This document shows positions 1 through 13,600 of a stretch of 51,734 bases of DNA, piece by piece (the first letter of the stretch is position 1; each line of letters begins with the position of its first letter). Source of the stretch: Tubiluchus corallicola. Its lineage: Eukaryota > Priapulida > Priapulimorpha > Priapulimorphida > Tubiluchidae. The DNA lies in the NCBI GenBank assembly GCA_030141605.1, contig JAQGDQ010001255.1, forward strand, positions 1 through 51,734, read 5' to 3'. Both the position numbers and the translations under genes were made by a program. A model generated the notes under the pieces. It ran no database searches. It saw only the letters and a list, made by a program, of their open reading frames with translations, and had not been told where the DNA came from.

Positions 1-537
1 CCAGAACAATGTTAGCATCTTTGAATGGAGTATGAAAAAATACATCCTTTAAAAAGAATAGTAACACTTGTTAATATAAGAATGGGGAGAGTTTATTAAT
101 AAATCTAAAACCTGGAAAAATTATATTCATTATAACAATAAAAAAAAGTCTGAGCTTCTTGCAAGGAATCGAACCAAGAGCTTACTAACTGATGATCAAA
201 CATCTGAACAAGCTGCCATCTTAACAATATGTCACAACATCATTCGTAGTTTTATGCAGAAATGTCATTGGCAGCAACTGCAGTGAATAAATAATATGTT
301 ATTTTATTATTTAAGTAAACTAATTACTGTAATTAGCAAACTGTCGCATGTCTATCTTCCGATATGGTCTAACTGTTTTTATAAAAAAATATTAAAAAAT
401 GTTTACTAAACAATTTTAAAGTCGAAACGCACAATGACAATAAGACAATGACATACACATGGCGCAGCGCCATGGCAGCACAGGTTCTGAGAAGTAGCAT
501 GCCGGACGTTCGCATCTGGTCCGATCCACGACCTCCC
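1..537 (-). repeat. Inverted repeat, left arm (antisense partial NPHP4 copy)
   Basis: This is the near-identical reverse complement of 1532-2059, beginning at window base 1, so the arm probably continues to the left. It contains antisense copies of the end of NPHP4 exon 1 (about 460-537), the whole first intron and the start of exon 2 (1-46). The two arms differ by small indels, for example a 3-base A-run difference near 385. A denser patch around 455-485 changes the exon 1 copy by a net +6 bases. Confidence 0.9.
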
Positions 538-1462
538 GAACTGCCTTTCCTTTTCTGTACAGTTTGACACTACAAATCAAGATTCAGCGCTCAAAATAGG
601 TGGTCCTACTTAATGAAAACAGTTGTGGCAGATCCGGAATATGCTCAATTCTTTAAGATGAGATGGTAAATGGGGAGGTGTGTTAGTCATGCTCGGATGT
701 ATGATTGTACAGATCCAACCTTATTCAAACAGATAAATGATGGGAGGCAGTAATTTCCAGAAGGAAATCACCTATCCATCCATTCATCAGATCAGATGCT
801 GCTTCAAAACTTTGATGGCTTAGGAAACACCCTAGCCCATTACAACCTTCCCTTTCCTCTCAACTTTTGGTTGTATTTTTTTATGAACTCTTCGTTCACC
901 CGCTACACTGCAACCTTTGTTCAAGTATTCAAGTTATACATAATAGATTGTGAAACCATGTCTACAAAAACCAGCCAGGAGTTTTTATAGCAGTATCATG
1001 GATTGTAGTTCAGAACTGGTGCAAGCAACTGCACAAAGGTGAAATAGGGTTATAAATGAGATGCTTATAGCCTTGGCTAAATGCAGGTTACTCTAATGGA
1101 CCTCCATCTTGCAGCTTTAACATGGCTAAGAGAGCTTTGCCAATTTTGTGTGTTCCATGACATCCCGGGGAATTATTTCTAATAATGAACTAGCTTTCAG
1201 TGTTACCACCACGCCATCTGCATTGGGTAGACTCTGCCGAAGAATAACAAATATCAGCTTACATTGCTTTAGGTGTATAAAAAAGTAGTTCGTCTAAAAG
1301 ACTCAATATGTCATTGCCGGTGTAAGTTCTAGCAAATCTGCTTGTACAGTTTCTGTTCTTTCTTTCTTCATCATTTTGTGATTCTTGCTGTGAATGGCTC
1401 AGTACCTTGGGCACTTGTAAAATGCTGGTTTAATTCAGTTTTGGTTTATTTTATCTCATCAG
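538..1462. other. Spacer of the inverted repeat, no gene seen
   Basis: Unique sequence between the arms. No NPHP4 upstream exon and no other coding signal was recognised on either strand. Short ORFs here show no conserved features. Confidence 0.5.
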
Positions 1463-1606
1463 GAAGATGTCACCAAGATCAAGTACCACGTCAGAGTGCA
1501 TTTCTATGATATCACTTACAGACAGTTTTTTGGGAGGTCGTGGATCGGACCAGATGCGAACGTCCGGCATGCTACTTCTCAGAACCCGAAGCTGCCATAC
1601 AGCCAT
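1463..1606 (+). CDS. NPHP4: NPHP4 exon 1 of window (residues 1-48)
   Basis: The acceptor is ctcatcag at 1455-1462 and the donor GTATGT is at 1607. In phase 0 it reads [20 protein letters not shown] then [10 protein letters not shown], matching the N-terminal beta-rich region that starts near residue 50 of human NPHP4. The exon begins inside the protein, so at least one upstream coding exon lies elsewhere. Its 3' part (1532 onwards) lies inside the inverted repeat. Confidence 0.92.
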
Positions 1607-4600
1607 GTATGTCATTGTCTTATTGTCATTGTGCGTTTCGACTTTAAAATTGTTTAGTAAACATTTTTTAATATTTTATAAAAACAGTTAGACCATATCG
1701 GAAGATAGACATGCGACAGTTTGCTAATTACAGTAATTAGTTTACTTAAATAATAAAATAACATATTATTTATTCACTGCAGTTGCTGCCAATGACATTT
1801 CTGCATAAAACTACGAATGATGTTGTGACATATTGTTAAGATGGCAGCTTGTTCAGATGTTTGATCATCAGTTAGTAAGCTCTTGGTTCGATTCCTTGCA
1901 AGAAGCTCAGACTTTTTTTTATTGTTATAATGAATATAATTTTTCCAGGTTTTAGATTTATTAATAAACTCTCCCCATTCTTATATTAACAAGTGTTACT
2001 ATTCTTTTTAAAGGATGTATTTTTTCATACTCCATTCAAAGATGCTAACATTGTTCTGGTGGTTGAGCTGGTGGGAACATTACCTCAAAGTGACGGTTGT
2101 ACTAAGCTATTGTCGTGTGGGTGGGGACTGTTTAGATTGTTTGGTTACCGTGGCGACATGGTTGACGTTGCAAGTAACAAAGCTTCACGCTCGCAAAGGT
2201 AAAGGAATTAAAGCTGTTGATATTCCATGTCCACGAGCTGCTAAGCATTAGCAATATCCTTGTATCCTTTATTTTAATAAGGTATAAATTTATGATTTTC
2301 TTAGACAATTATACTTCAAAACTTTTTGTTAATGACTGCATTCATTTACACAAAAGCAGTTCTTTCTCGGTTACATTATTTCATGCTGCTAGCACAGTTT
2401 TGTTTAAACTGTTTTCGTCATGACATTACATTGAGACATATTACATAACATTTTATAGAACAATGACATCTCATTTTAATTTTTATACCTTGAATTTTTT
2501 ATCATTTCACTTTTTAGTCTGGATATGTACACTGGTTCACCCAGAGCTTTGTTACGAATGGAAGATCCCATAGAGGGTAATCCGGATTTATCGGTCATTC
2601 CCGGTTGTCGGTTTGTCTTCAGCATACGAACGCATCAAGCCATGCTTCGGGTGGCTCACCTTGTTCCTGAAAATGTGCTGTTGAGTTCCACGGAGGCGGT
2701 GCCTGGAATTGTGCCGAATTCAGCCGGTGGTATATTGATTCTCTTTTCTTAAGTGTTTGTAGTGTACTGACTGTGGTGTTAATCTTTGCTAATGTTTTTA
2801 ATACAGTTCAGTACTCTGCAAACTGAAATCTAGCTCCAAGTGACAGGGCTTGCTCAATGTAGATTATTGTGGCATGACTGGGACCTAACCTTTTATGAAG
2901 TGCTAGAGAGTAAAATGAGACACTGAACCAGCAGAGGTGTCTCCATCTTGTTTGGTTACCTTTGCTATTTACATTATCTCTCAGTAAGGTAAATACCCAA
3001 GTGCAGCGTGACGTGCAAAATAGCATCGATCTTGGAAGTCACTCTTCTATCTCCTGACTAAGCTCAGTGTTGCTTAACTTCTGTCACTGAGCACATGCAA
3101 TTAGCACGCACCTAATTACCTTGCTCGTTTTGTTGCTGCTAGTTGAATAAATTATGCATTGAGCAGTTGTTAAGGAATGGTCTTTTGTTTCAGTTTTGTG
3201 CAGCTGCTTATAATTACTTACATTCGCTGAGTAGCTATAAGGGTAAATGCTGATAAAGTATGCTGTACTGCTGGCCTACATTAATGCATTAATGACATGT
3301 TTCATTGTCTGAATTAATGCAACATAATTGATTGACTTGTAGCCAAAATTTTTCATAAAAATTTGTATGGCGTAAGTAACTTTTTAAAGAAATATGATGG
3401 TGTCAATTCGTTAACAGCCTCAGTGCTGTACTGTATGAATTTTCAACTTTTTGCAAGACTGTATTTACATTTTAGACTATATGTCGAAACCGAAACTCTC
3501 AAAAAAGATTTCCTGCTCCATAGAAAAACTCACCATAACTCTCTATCCAAGCATTGATAAGTTTGAGGATGCTCTGCGTCGGCATTTAAGCGAAGATAAA
3601 CTTAATCTAGAAAATGCTGCCGGCGACGACAGTCTGCTTAATATTGTTGAGCGCCGAGTGCGAGTAAGTATGTGTTAATAAACTAGAAGTGTTGTATGTA
3701 TAAAAAGGGTGAATTGCTTAAGATTATTGAGGGCAGGCATAAATTTTGTGGCTACAATAGATGAGGTAAAAGCCAACGGGGCTGTAATTAGAATACTTGA
3801 TTATTAGATTAGACTAGATTAGATTCGATTATTATTTTATTTTGACAGCTATGTCATAAAGTACATAAATTTGTAATTACAAATTTCTGCTATTCTTTGT
3901 AATAACTTGGAATTTGTTTGTCAAAGAAAGCTACAGTACTGTTAATCCTAATCTTAATTCATTCTTGCTCGATTAACGAAGATTGTGTGGATCACTTAGC
4001 GTCTCATACAGGGGCGGATACAGGCTTTTGAAAATGGGGGTCCCAACAAAAAAGCAGTTAGGGGGTCTAGGAGCTGCTAATGTATATTACTGCATTTGTG
4101 ACCATGTTTGTGACTGGTAGAAGTTATTTCCTCAAGTCATTCAGATGTTTAAGACTCACGTCACCTCAAACTTTTAACTCATAATTACACACCAAGGTAT
4201 TGGTATTGGTATACAGTGTACATGATGTGCATAACTTTTGTGTGTTTTGAAAAAAACCCTTGTGATATATCATTCTTACAGGTGTTAAATTTTAATAAAG
4301 GCACAATTGAATTTAGCAAATCATTTTAATGCTTATGGGCTCACCCCCTAAATCTGCCAATGTCATGAATGATAAAGTCATTGAAAATTCACTTGAGGTA
4401 ACAGTTGTTTTCTGTTTTCATCATCTTCTACACAAACACATGCGTATCAGACAGAATGCTTTAAAATTAAGCTGTTTAGCGTTTGAGGTGTGGTCAAATT
4501 TGGCTATGATAATGCCTGCAGTAGGAGTTGGTTGAAAGAATTTTGGGAATTGAATACCTTACATTCAAGGTGATAAGCGTAAGGAACACTATTTGTGATA

Positions 4601-7600
4601 AGAACATATTTTCATTTTCACAGAACCTTAAATGTTGATATTTAAACCCGGAATTTGCAGTCTTAGCTCTCTGGGAATTCATACCATCAAGTGCTCAGAC
4701 TTTAACGTGTTGACAACATTTTTCGCTGCCCATATTGGGTTCCGTTTTCTCAGAGAGCTGTCGATGTATTGTGAAAGGAGTGTAGCGCCACTAAGTAATT
4801 TAGTAGTCTGACTGTAGCGCCACTTAGTATTCTAGTAGTCTGCCTTGCTTACGGAATAACATCAAATCACAGCAGGCATTGTGAGACTCGAACTCACGGC
4901 CTTTGGGCTACAGTTCAAGCACCTAACCGAATGAGTTGCTGAACAAGGGCAAGTTCGTACTTAAAGTAATGAAGTAACAGTGCATCTGGTTATTGTGGTC
5001 AGTAGGCTATAATGGATGCCTGCAGAATACCACAGCTGTAGAAAAGTAAATCTTTTCTCCCTTTTAATATATGACATGTTTTGCAATTCAGATTGGTGTA
5101 CATAATGGCTGGTGCTACATCGAAGAACCCCAGATCGTTCACTTGCAACAGGAAGTGGAAGGTGGCGCCATCAGACGGGATAATTCCATGCTTCGTCGCT
5201 CGAGCATGTTCCGATCGCCAAGCTTGAATAAATCCGTCCGGTTGAGTCCAAAAAACTCTTCCGTGTAAGTCGTTTCAGTTTTTAGTTGCTTTCTCGGGAA
5301 ACCCACCTTTTTTAACTGCGTTGATGTGCACATTACGTTGGTCCACTTGCTGTAGGCCAATGTATTGTATCATTTAACTTCTGTTCTTTCTTAAGTGGGA
5401 GAGTCGGCGTAAGAATGGTGAAAAGTGAAGATGCACGGCTGATCAATGGAAGAAAGTGAACGGATTTAACTTAAGAACTTAACAATTTGGCAAGAATAAC
5501 AAACTTTATTGTTCAATTTATTCTTCTAGACATTTCAGGTGTCCCAACAGGCATCTTCGGCTAACTTCAACTGAAAAGAATCCTTGAAGCATCTTAGATT
5601 GTCTGTGTTAACACACTTAATAAGAATTTATTCTTGTCGATTTAGACTAGAAATTGTATTTAAATTTACAGTGTTCCCTCGCTACTTCGCGGTTCGTTTA
5701 TCGCAGACTTGCTATTTCGTGGGTTTTCAAAAATATTAATGTAAAATATTTATCGCGGTATGTTCACTGTTTTGCGGGTTTTTGCAGTACTCCGTCTAAA
5801 GTATTTTTGCACATGCGTAGTACGTATTGTACAGTAATGTATAGATTTGATGAATTTTGTATAAAAAAATCACAAAATGTATAAAAATATATTAAAAATA
5901 TTAATTCTAACATTAAAAGAATATTATAGATCATAAAAATTACCATTTGCAGTAAATAGTGTATTTATTCGGCGGATGAATACACAGCAAAAATGAAATG
6001 TAGTACTTGCGTCCCTACTTCGCGGAAATTCACTTATCGGGGGTGGGCCTGGAATGGAACACCCACGATAAGTGAGGGAACACTGTAGTTTTAATTCTAG
6101 ATTTATCCTACTCAGTGATGTGTTCAGTTTCAAAGGATATTAATTTAATACATTGACAGTAGATATTCTAAATTGCAATGAAATTTTTGATAGGAAATTA
6201 TGTTTGTTTTTAGATCTACTCAAGAGTGTAAGAATCTAGTCATGAGAAACAAATTTCATTTAGAAGGGCTAGTAAATGATCCACTGTTTGCCGTTGTTTT
6301 CACCTTGGAGTACATCATCTCACATCCGTTACCTGCAGAAAATCAACAGGTAACACGCACTGATTAGTGATTTTTTGCAGTTTATCCAAGAAAAATCACC
6401 TGGCATCCTAGTTGAATGCCAAGCTCTTTTTGTATAATACACTGCATTAGTTCCAAAACTACACAACAAGATAGGAATTTGCCGAATTAATAGGGATGGT
6501 GTGATTCCTAGATCAGCTGATGATTTTTCTGTTTCGCAAGCATGATTTAGCAGTATTGACCAAGCAAGGCACTGAGTGCTGCTTATAAGTGTTCCGACAA
6601 TAACATACAGTGTACTGTGAATACAGTGACCAATAATTCATAGCTATACACACAGTTTAATAATCTAATTTTACCATAATCCCACAAGGGTCATGTTTGT
6701 CTATTTCCTATAACTATTAAAAAGTTGATCTGATATTCGTTAATAGATTTACTACCATAGGAGCTATTGTTAAGAAAATCCGATTATTAATACCAGTGCA
6801 CCGTTTGATAAGGCCACATTTTCAGCAATAAGTGACAAGAGCAACAGCAAAATTATTTTTGGTATTTTGTGTATTTTTTAAGATATGCATTTGAAATTTA
6901 AGCTGTTTACTGGATTAACATGTTTTTAGTCAAAGTGACACTGAAAGTTAAAGTTGATGGTTTCCTCATAACTGTTCTGCATGTACGCCTGCTGAACAAA
7001 ATTTTAGTCTGTTGAATGAATGTGAATCATTGTTGTATGCTTCAGTCATTCTGTATGCATGCGAATGAGGTAACTGTATGCTTAATCGTCATAACGTTAA
7101 TTAGGATGAAGCGTTTGTGTACTGTACTTTGTTAAATACACAAGCTTACAACAGGCACTGCTGCATAATAAAATGGCCACTCATTGCTGATGATTTTATT
7201 AAGCAGCAACTACTGTGACTTGATAAAATGAAGGATATTGTTTCGGTCATTTAAGTAGACAGAAGCTATACTTTAGATTTTTCTGGCAAAATGGCTGATC
7301 TGGGTGAATTCAAATGTATTTTAGTAGATCACGTGCTGTGCATTATTTAACAATCTATAATAAACAGAACTTTGTTTACTGTTCAGCACCATATTTTAAT
7401 GATTAGTTTAGTTTGAATGTTTGAAGGTCCCTTATTAACAATATTTGACTGCTCTATGCACAATTTTAGTACTGTCACATTTAAATGGCTCACACGTATG
7501 TTACACTTAAATGGCTCACTTGTATGATCAATTTGTCATGTTAATTTATCGAAGCTGCTAAATTGATGCTTTTTTTGTCTAACATCTGCAGCTTGGTCAC

Positions 7601-10600
7601 AGCGTTCTTCATACGGAAACGTTTACTGTACCGTTGCGCTGGGTAGCCTGGTGCCCCTTTGCTGGACCTCCCGAGCACGCTGTCTCTTTGGAACTCTGTG
7701 GTGGTCCATTGCCCCATCCTGATGCAATACTAGTGTACAGAGAAATGGATGTTATTGGTAACGAGTCATCTAAATCATCTCCTGGGTTATTACAGCTAGT
7801 CTGTGGTTTGCATCCTGCAGAGGTATGAAATATTACTAGCTTCTTGCAAATTAGCGTAACATGTAATGATGTGTGCAATAATGTAAATCTGAATTGAAAA
7901 CTGTTTTCAAATCTTTACAGATTTAAAGATTTTACTTTTAAAGTAAAATACTACTTTTTGATTTTTTTAATGGGTAGCAGCTTCTGTAAATATTTAATTA
8001 TCAACAGAAATATATGTATGCTAGCATAGCAAAATCGTCCATGTCGACAATTAAGCTTTTCTAGTTATTCACGTATCCTGTGAATCTCCATTTCATGAGG
8101 ATCATTTTGATACCAAGCTCATCGCTCTATGTTACCTCTAAGCTGAGATAATCTAGGTTGAAGTTGAGGTGCAGGCTACGCGCTTGAGATAACTTAATCT
8201 TGAGAAAACGCTGTTAAAGTCAGCCATTGTTTTTTGTCGCATTTCTACAAAACACCTAGCAACTGTACGAGAGTGTGGTTGCCATGGATTTTACACGAGC
8301 AAATTGAAGTTACGTTTAAATCCAGTAGATGGCTTTTCCACGAGCTACAATTGGAGTTAGAAAATACAACTTTTTTTACAATTGCAGTACTAGTTTATAG
8401 GCAGAAAAATGGGTAAGGAGTTATAAAATGAGATTTTTAGTATTTTTTGGACATTTTCCTGATAATTTAATACTAGAATATAAAAGTCCAATATATTTAG
8501 CATTTGCTTTCATAAAAAAATAAGAAGTCGGCATAAGACGAAAATTTTGGTGCTTTCTACTTTGAATCATCATAACGTAGTTTTAACTATGCCGACTTCT
8601 GGACGCTTTTGATTTGCATATACACATATGTGATGATATCTGTATTTTTATTAACTTTGCTTAGTGGCAAAGATAATTTTAAACTGAACCTGTAAAGAGT
8701 AAAGAGCACATTTTTGTTTTTATGTTTGCAGGAAAGCTCCACTCCTGATCGTTTTTCTACTGCGGTAGACAAGGCCTTGCCTTCACAGTTACTAGGCTTG
8801 CCTTTAGATGTGTAAGTATTTCTCAGTTGTGAACGAAAATATCCAGGAAACTTCTCTTTTTTGACGAATTCTGTCACTTCGTCAGTCACGTTTTGAACCA
8901 AAATATCGAGGAAACATCTCTTATTTGACGAATCATGATGACTTTCTGAGCGTTGCACAGTTTGTTGTGAAACGTATAATAAAGTAGCTTATTTGCTTAT
9001 TTTGATAAATGTGCCAGAGGCATTACATGATTTTGTATTTGGATCTCCCATATAATACATAATGAATGAATGAATGAATTACCTGTTACGCGGTGTTAAT
9101 AAAAGCCCTCTTAACTATATACACTTTTGCTTGTTAACATTTGAAACGAAAGATTTGGTGTATGTCTGGACATCTTTGCCATCAGTTTGAGTATTCAATT
9201 AATAAAAATGATGTGGAACTTACAAGTTAATTCCCATTCATTTCACAATACTCAACAATTATAGTAAAAAAGTTGTATGGCTAAAACTAATATAGATACA
9301 TAATTTTATAACTTTATTATTATTTGTTTATTTTTGATATTGCAGTAGTTTATCATCAGTAGGAAATCACAGTACTGTCCCAGATCTTCAGCTGTCACAA
9401 ACTCAACAGTCCCTCCGTCTGCTGCAAACACCCAAGATGGCCGCCCAACTCCGACCGATGCAACCGTATACATCTACTCCGTATGTTCATCCCATGGATA
9501 GATCTGCTGTACCGATGGAGATACATCATTTTCAAGGGGTAGAGTGTGATGAAAGCTTTTAATTGGTTTAGGATGTTGTTTATTTTTCACAGATTTTTTA
9601 CTTCCAAAGCATTCTAATTTTTTGGAACTTTGAAATTTTGCCTAATAAGTAGAGTTCTGCCTTTGAACCTTGAAATCTTGCCTTATAAGCAGGATTCTGC
9701 TTTTGAACCTTGAAATCTTGCCTTATAAGCAGGATTCTGCTTTTGAACCTTGAAATCTTGCCTTATAAGCAGGATTCTGCTTTTGAACTTTGAAATTTTG
9801 CCTAATAAGCAGAGTTCTGCCTTTGAACCTTGAAATCTTTCCTTATAAGCAGGATTCTGCTTTTGAACCTTGAAATTTTGCCTAATAAGCAGAGTTCTGC
9901 TTTTGAACTTTGAAATTTTACCTTATAAGCAGAGTTCTGCTTTTGAACTTTGAAATCTTACCTTATAAGCAGGATTCTGCTTTTGAATCTTGAAATCTTA
10001 CCTTATAAGCAGAGTTCTGCTTTTGAACTTTGAAATTTTACCTTATAAGCAGAGTTCTGCTTTTGAACTTTGAAATTTTACCTTATAAGCAGAGTTCTGC
10101 TTTTGAACTTTGAAATCTTACCTTATAAGCAGGATTCTGCTTTTGAACCTTGAAATCTTACCTTATAAGCAGGATTCTGCTTTTGAACTTTGAAATTTTA
10201 CCTTATAAGCAGGATTCTGCTTTTGAACCTTGAAATCTTACCTTATAAGCAGGATTCTGCTTTTGAACTTTGAAATTTTGCCTTATAAGCAGAGTTCTGC
10301 TTTTGAACTTTGAAATCTTACCTTATAAGCAGGATTCTGCTTTTGAACTTTGAAATTTTGCCTAATAACCAGAGTTCTGCTTTTGAACTTTGAAATTTTA
10401 CCTTATAAGCAGGATTCTGCTTTTGAACCTTGAAATCTTACCTTATAAGCAGGATTCTGCTTTTGAACTTTGAAATTTTGCCTAATAAGCAGAGTTCTGC
10501 TTTTGAACCTTGAAATCTTGCCTAATAAGCAGAGTTCTGCTTTTGAATCTTGAAATCTTGCCTTATAAATAGGGTTCTGACTTCTTGAACCTTGAAATCT

Positions 10601-13600
10601 CACTTAAAGCAGGGTTTTGACTTTTGGAATTTTGAAATCTCGCTTAAAGCGTGGTTCAAATGCACAAAATGTTTTTTAGATCAGTAACTGAAGGAAAAAA
10701 TGTAAAAACAAGAGATTTTGTTGCAACATTAGACTTTTAGAATCTAGAACAAAAATCATTCAAAAAGAGAAGGAGGACCATTAGTCACATCCTACCACAT
10801 TTTGAACTATGATCTATTTTATCAGCTTTAATGCCAAAATGTTTCTGATAATTAATTATTGTCTTAGAGTCTTAGTGACCAGCATTCCACAGCTGGCGAT
10901 GACAGCGCAAGAAGGAGTAACTTTCTAATAAGAGAAACATTCCATGAGCGTGTTACATGTTTTTGGGACCACAAGATTTGAAATGTATAATATTGACTAT
11001 GATATATCATACATGTGATGTGTAATGTAATGTTATGTGATCTGATGCGATGTAATGAAATGCTGTGTGGTTTGATGTGATTTAATGTTATGTTATGTGC
11101 TTGGATGTGATGTGATGACATCCTGAAATGCCGTGTGGTGTGACGTAACATAATACAATGAGATATGATGTGAATCGTTTAATGTGATCAATACAGTAAT
11201 GCATGTTATTCCATTTTGTAGCCTGTATCAGCTGAGCAGGACAGAGCAAGCGGAGAGATAAAGGAGCTTCCATTCACGCCGGTCCACGCACCTATAATGG
11301 TCACAGGGCCTCAGTCTAACAGGTTTGGCAGTTTATGACAAATTGGTGTTGCAAAAATTTCAGAAAATATCCTAAACTTTTAGGAACTAGTGAGTTTTTA
11401 TGCCGTTTTTTTGAATATCTGTGTTAAAGAACAGATTTCCCATTGTAATGTGCACTGATTTCTCTTTAGTTCATGATCTTGAAATTAAGGTTAATAAGTT
11501 ACCCACTAATTAATTCAGACTCCAAATTAATTATGAAATTAATGTAATTAATAAATATTATGTTAAAGCACAAGAAAACCCTTCATCAATATAAATATAA
11601 AAAATTTGTCTTGAAATTTTAGACCACTTACGTACTACCTTTTCGTATGCATGGCTTGCATTGGCCGTAACACTGTACAAAACGTCTAAATTTAAACTCC
11701 CGGGATGACAGTTAGGCGCAGCCATTTTAATAGTAGGTCGTTTGAAACAAGTTTTGAGTAAAGTTTAAAAAAATAATCAGAGCATTCGTAGCATACATGT
11801 TGCTAAATAAGTAAAATTTTGAATTACTGTATCTTGTCAATATGATTAAAAATACGTTTTTTGGTCAGTGAGTGGCGCACCCTGGAGGGTGAGTCAGCAA
11901 CATTTTACCAAATGGCACAAACATTTTAAATTATTATTTCTAGTTAAATAAGTCTTTTCAGTAGGTGCGCGATAAGCCAAGTAATATAGATTTGCACGGA
12001 AAGTGTTTTGGGTCATAATTTAACATTGCCTTTTCTGCCCCTGATTTACATTTGCGTAGTGACGTCATGTAATGGCGCCGTTGGAACAGTATTGGCGGGA
12101 GATTTAAAATGAAAACAAACAAAAATTCCTTTTAACGCGAATACGATATACGCATAAAATTGCTATAAAGTAGTATTATTTTTTAAGGCGATTTTTCTGA
12201 AACCTACTTCAGGTGCCCCTTTTCTTGTCCTTTAAGATGCTAGCATACATAAATTAATACTTAAAATATAGGATGGACTAAATTAAGTATTCTCCTAATC
12301 ACAAAAGACTATCTTATCTTGTAATTAAGATGTTTGGTTTGTCATGCAAAAGCCTTTGGCGGAAATCCAGCTTTCTCACTTCCTTTTTTTGATCAAATTT
12401 GATTAGTTTAATTTTCCTTTTTTCATTCAAATTTGATTAGTTTATCAATCAAATTTGATTAGTTTAGTTTTTCTTTTTTCGATAAAATTTTATTAGTTTA
12501 ATTTTCGCTTTTCAATCAAATTTGATTAGTTTAATTTTTTCTTTTTTCTATCAGATTTGATTAGTTTAAATAAATTATCTATTAATTGCTCATTTTTTAC
12601 CATTTGTGGATTGTCTTGAGGTAAAGACTATGCATGATTAATACTTTTTTCACATGGATTTTTCAGAGGTCACGGTCTCTCCCGAGCAGCGTACGCTCGA
12701 CTGTTTTCCGCCGGATTTCCTCCCGTGTTGGACGTTAATGGAGAATCCCCTGAAGTAATTGATCCAGCAAGTTATGCACCGTTTGATCAGCAGAAAGAAA
12801 TCAGTGATTTACTGCAGTGCAATGAAATTATAATACAATTCCTGGCTTACTCGAGGTTACTAAACACTACTGGCATTCTGTTTTACTATAATATGCATTT
12901 TGCCCTCTATGAAATTAAAATCGATAAAAATGTGTTTTTATATAAATATCCCTGCTAGAATTCGGCAGCAGCCAACTTGGTGTGATATTTGTGGCATGAC
13001 TGGAAACTAACTCATTATCAAGAACGAGCCACTGAACCAGCAGAGATGCCAGTTTGAACCACATTTGAAAGTATACACCTTTCCTCAACAAGAATAATTT
13101 CAACAGCCAAGATGAGTATAGTGAATGAACCAAAGTGCCTTCACCATAAGATTTTTGCTATTAGAGTCACTAAGGCTTTGTGAAAGCTATGTGAATCAGT
13201 AAACCATTTTGATCAAGGACGCCACCAATTCAAAACAAACTACATTAGACTGAAGCTTATACAGACAAGCTCTATATTAGCAGTTCTCCTACCAAATGAC
13301 AGAAATAAGTGAATTGGATGGCTAATTTTTGTTAGAGCAAAATTACACATTTTTCATTGTTGTCAGCAGTTTTAAAGTCGCGCCTAGCTTCTTGTTTAAA
13401 TATTGTTTCCAGTACTATTTGTAACTGATGATCAACTGCAACCCTGAGGTGATTTCGTAACCTTGTGACTTAACAAAGTCCCCTTTATAGCTACCATGCA
13501 GCAAACTTCAACACTTTCATATAGTATGTTTAAGGAGCCAAAACCTTTTTGCTGTTGTTTTTTCAATTATACAAAAAAAGTTGTACATATATAAGTTGTA

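Noticed and set aside
4872-4951. A functional tRNA gene on the minus strand
   Set aside because: The T-arm is perfect but acceptor and anticodon stems do not pair.
8587-8958. 123-codon minus-strand ORF over exon 8
   Set aside because: It lies antisense to an NPHP4 exon and across a MITE end, has no recognisable motif and is best explained by chance.
10403-10603. Minus-strand ORF in the 40-bp array
   Set aside because: Forty is not a multiple of three and the ORF exists only where unit variants remove stops; a repeat artefact.
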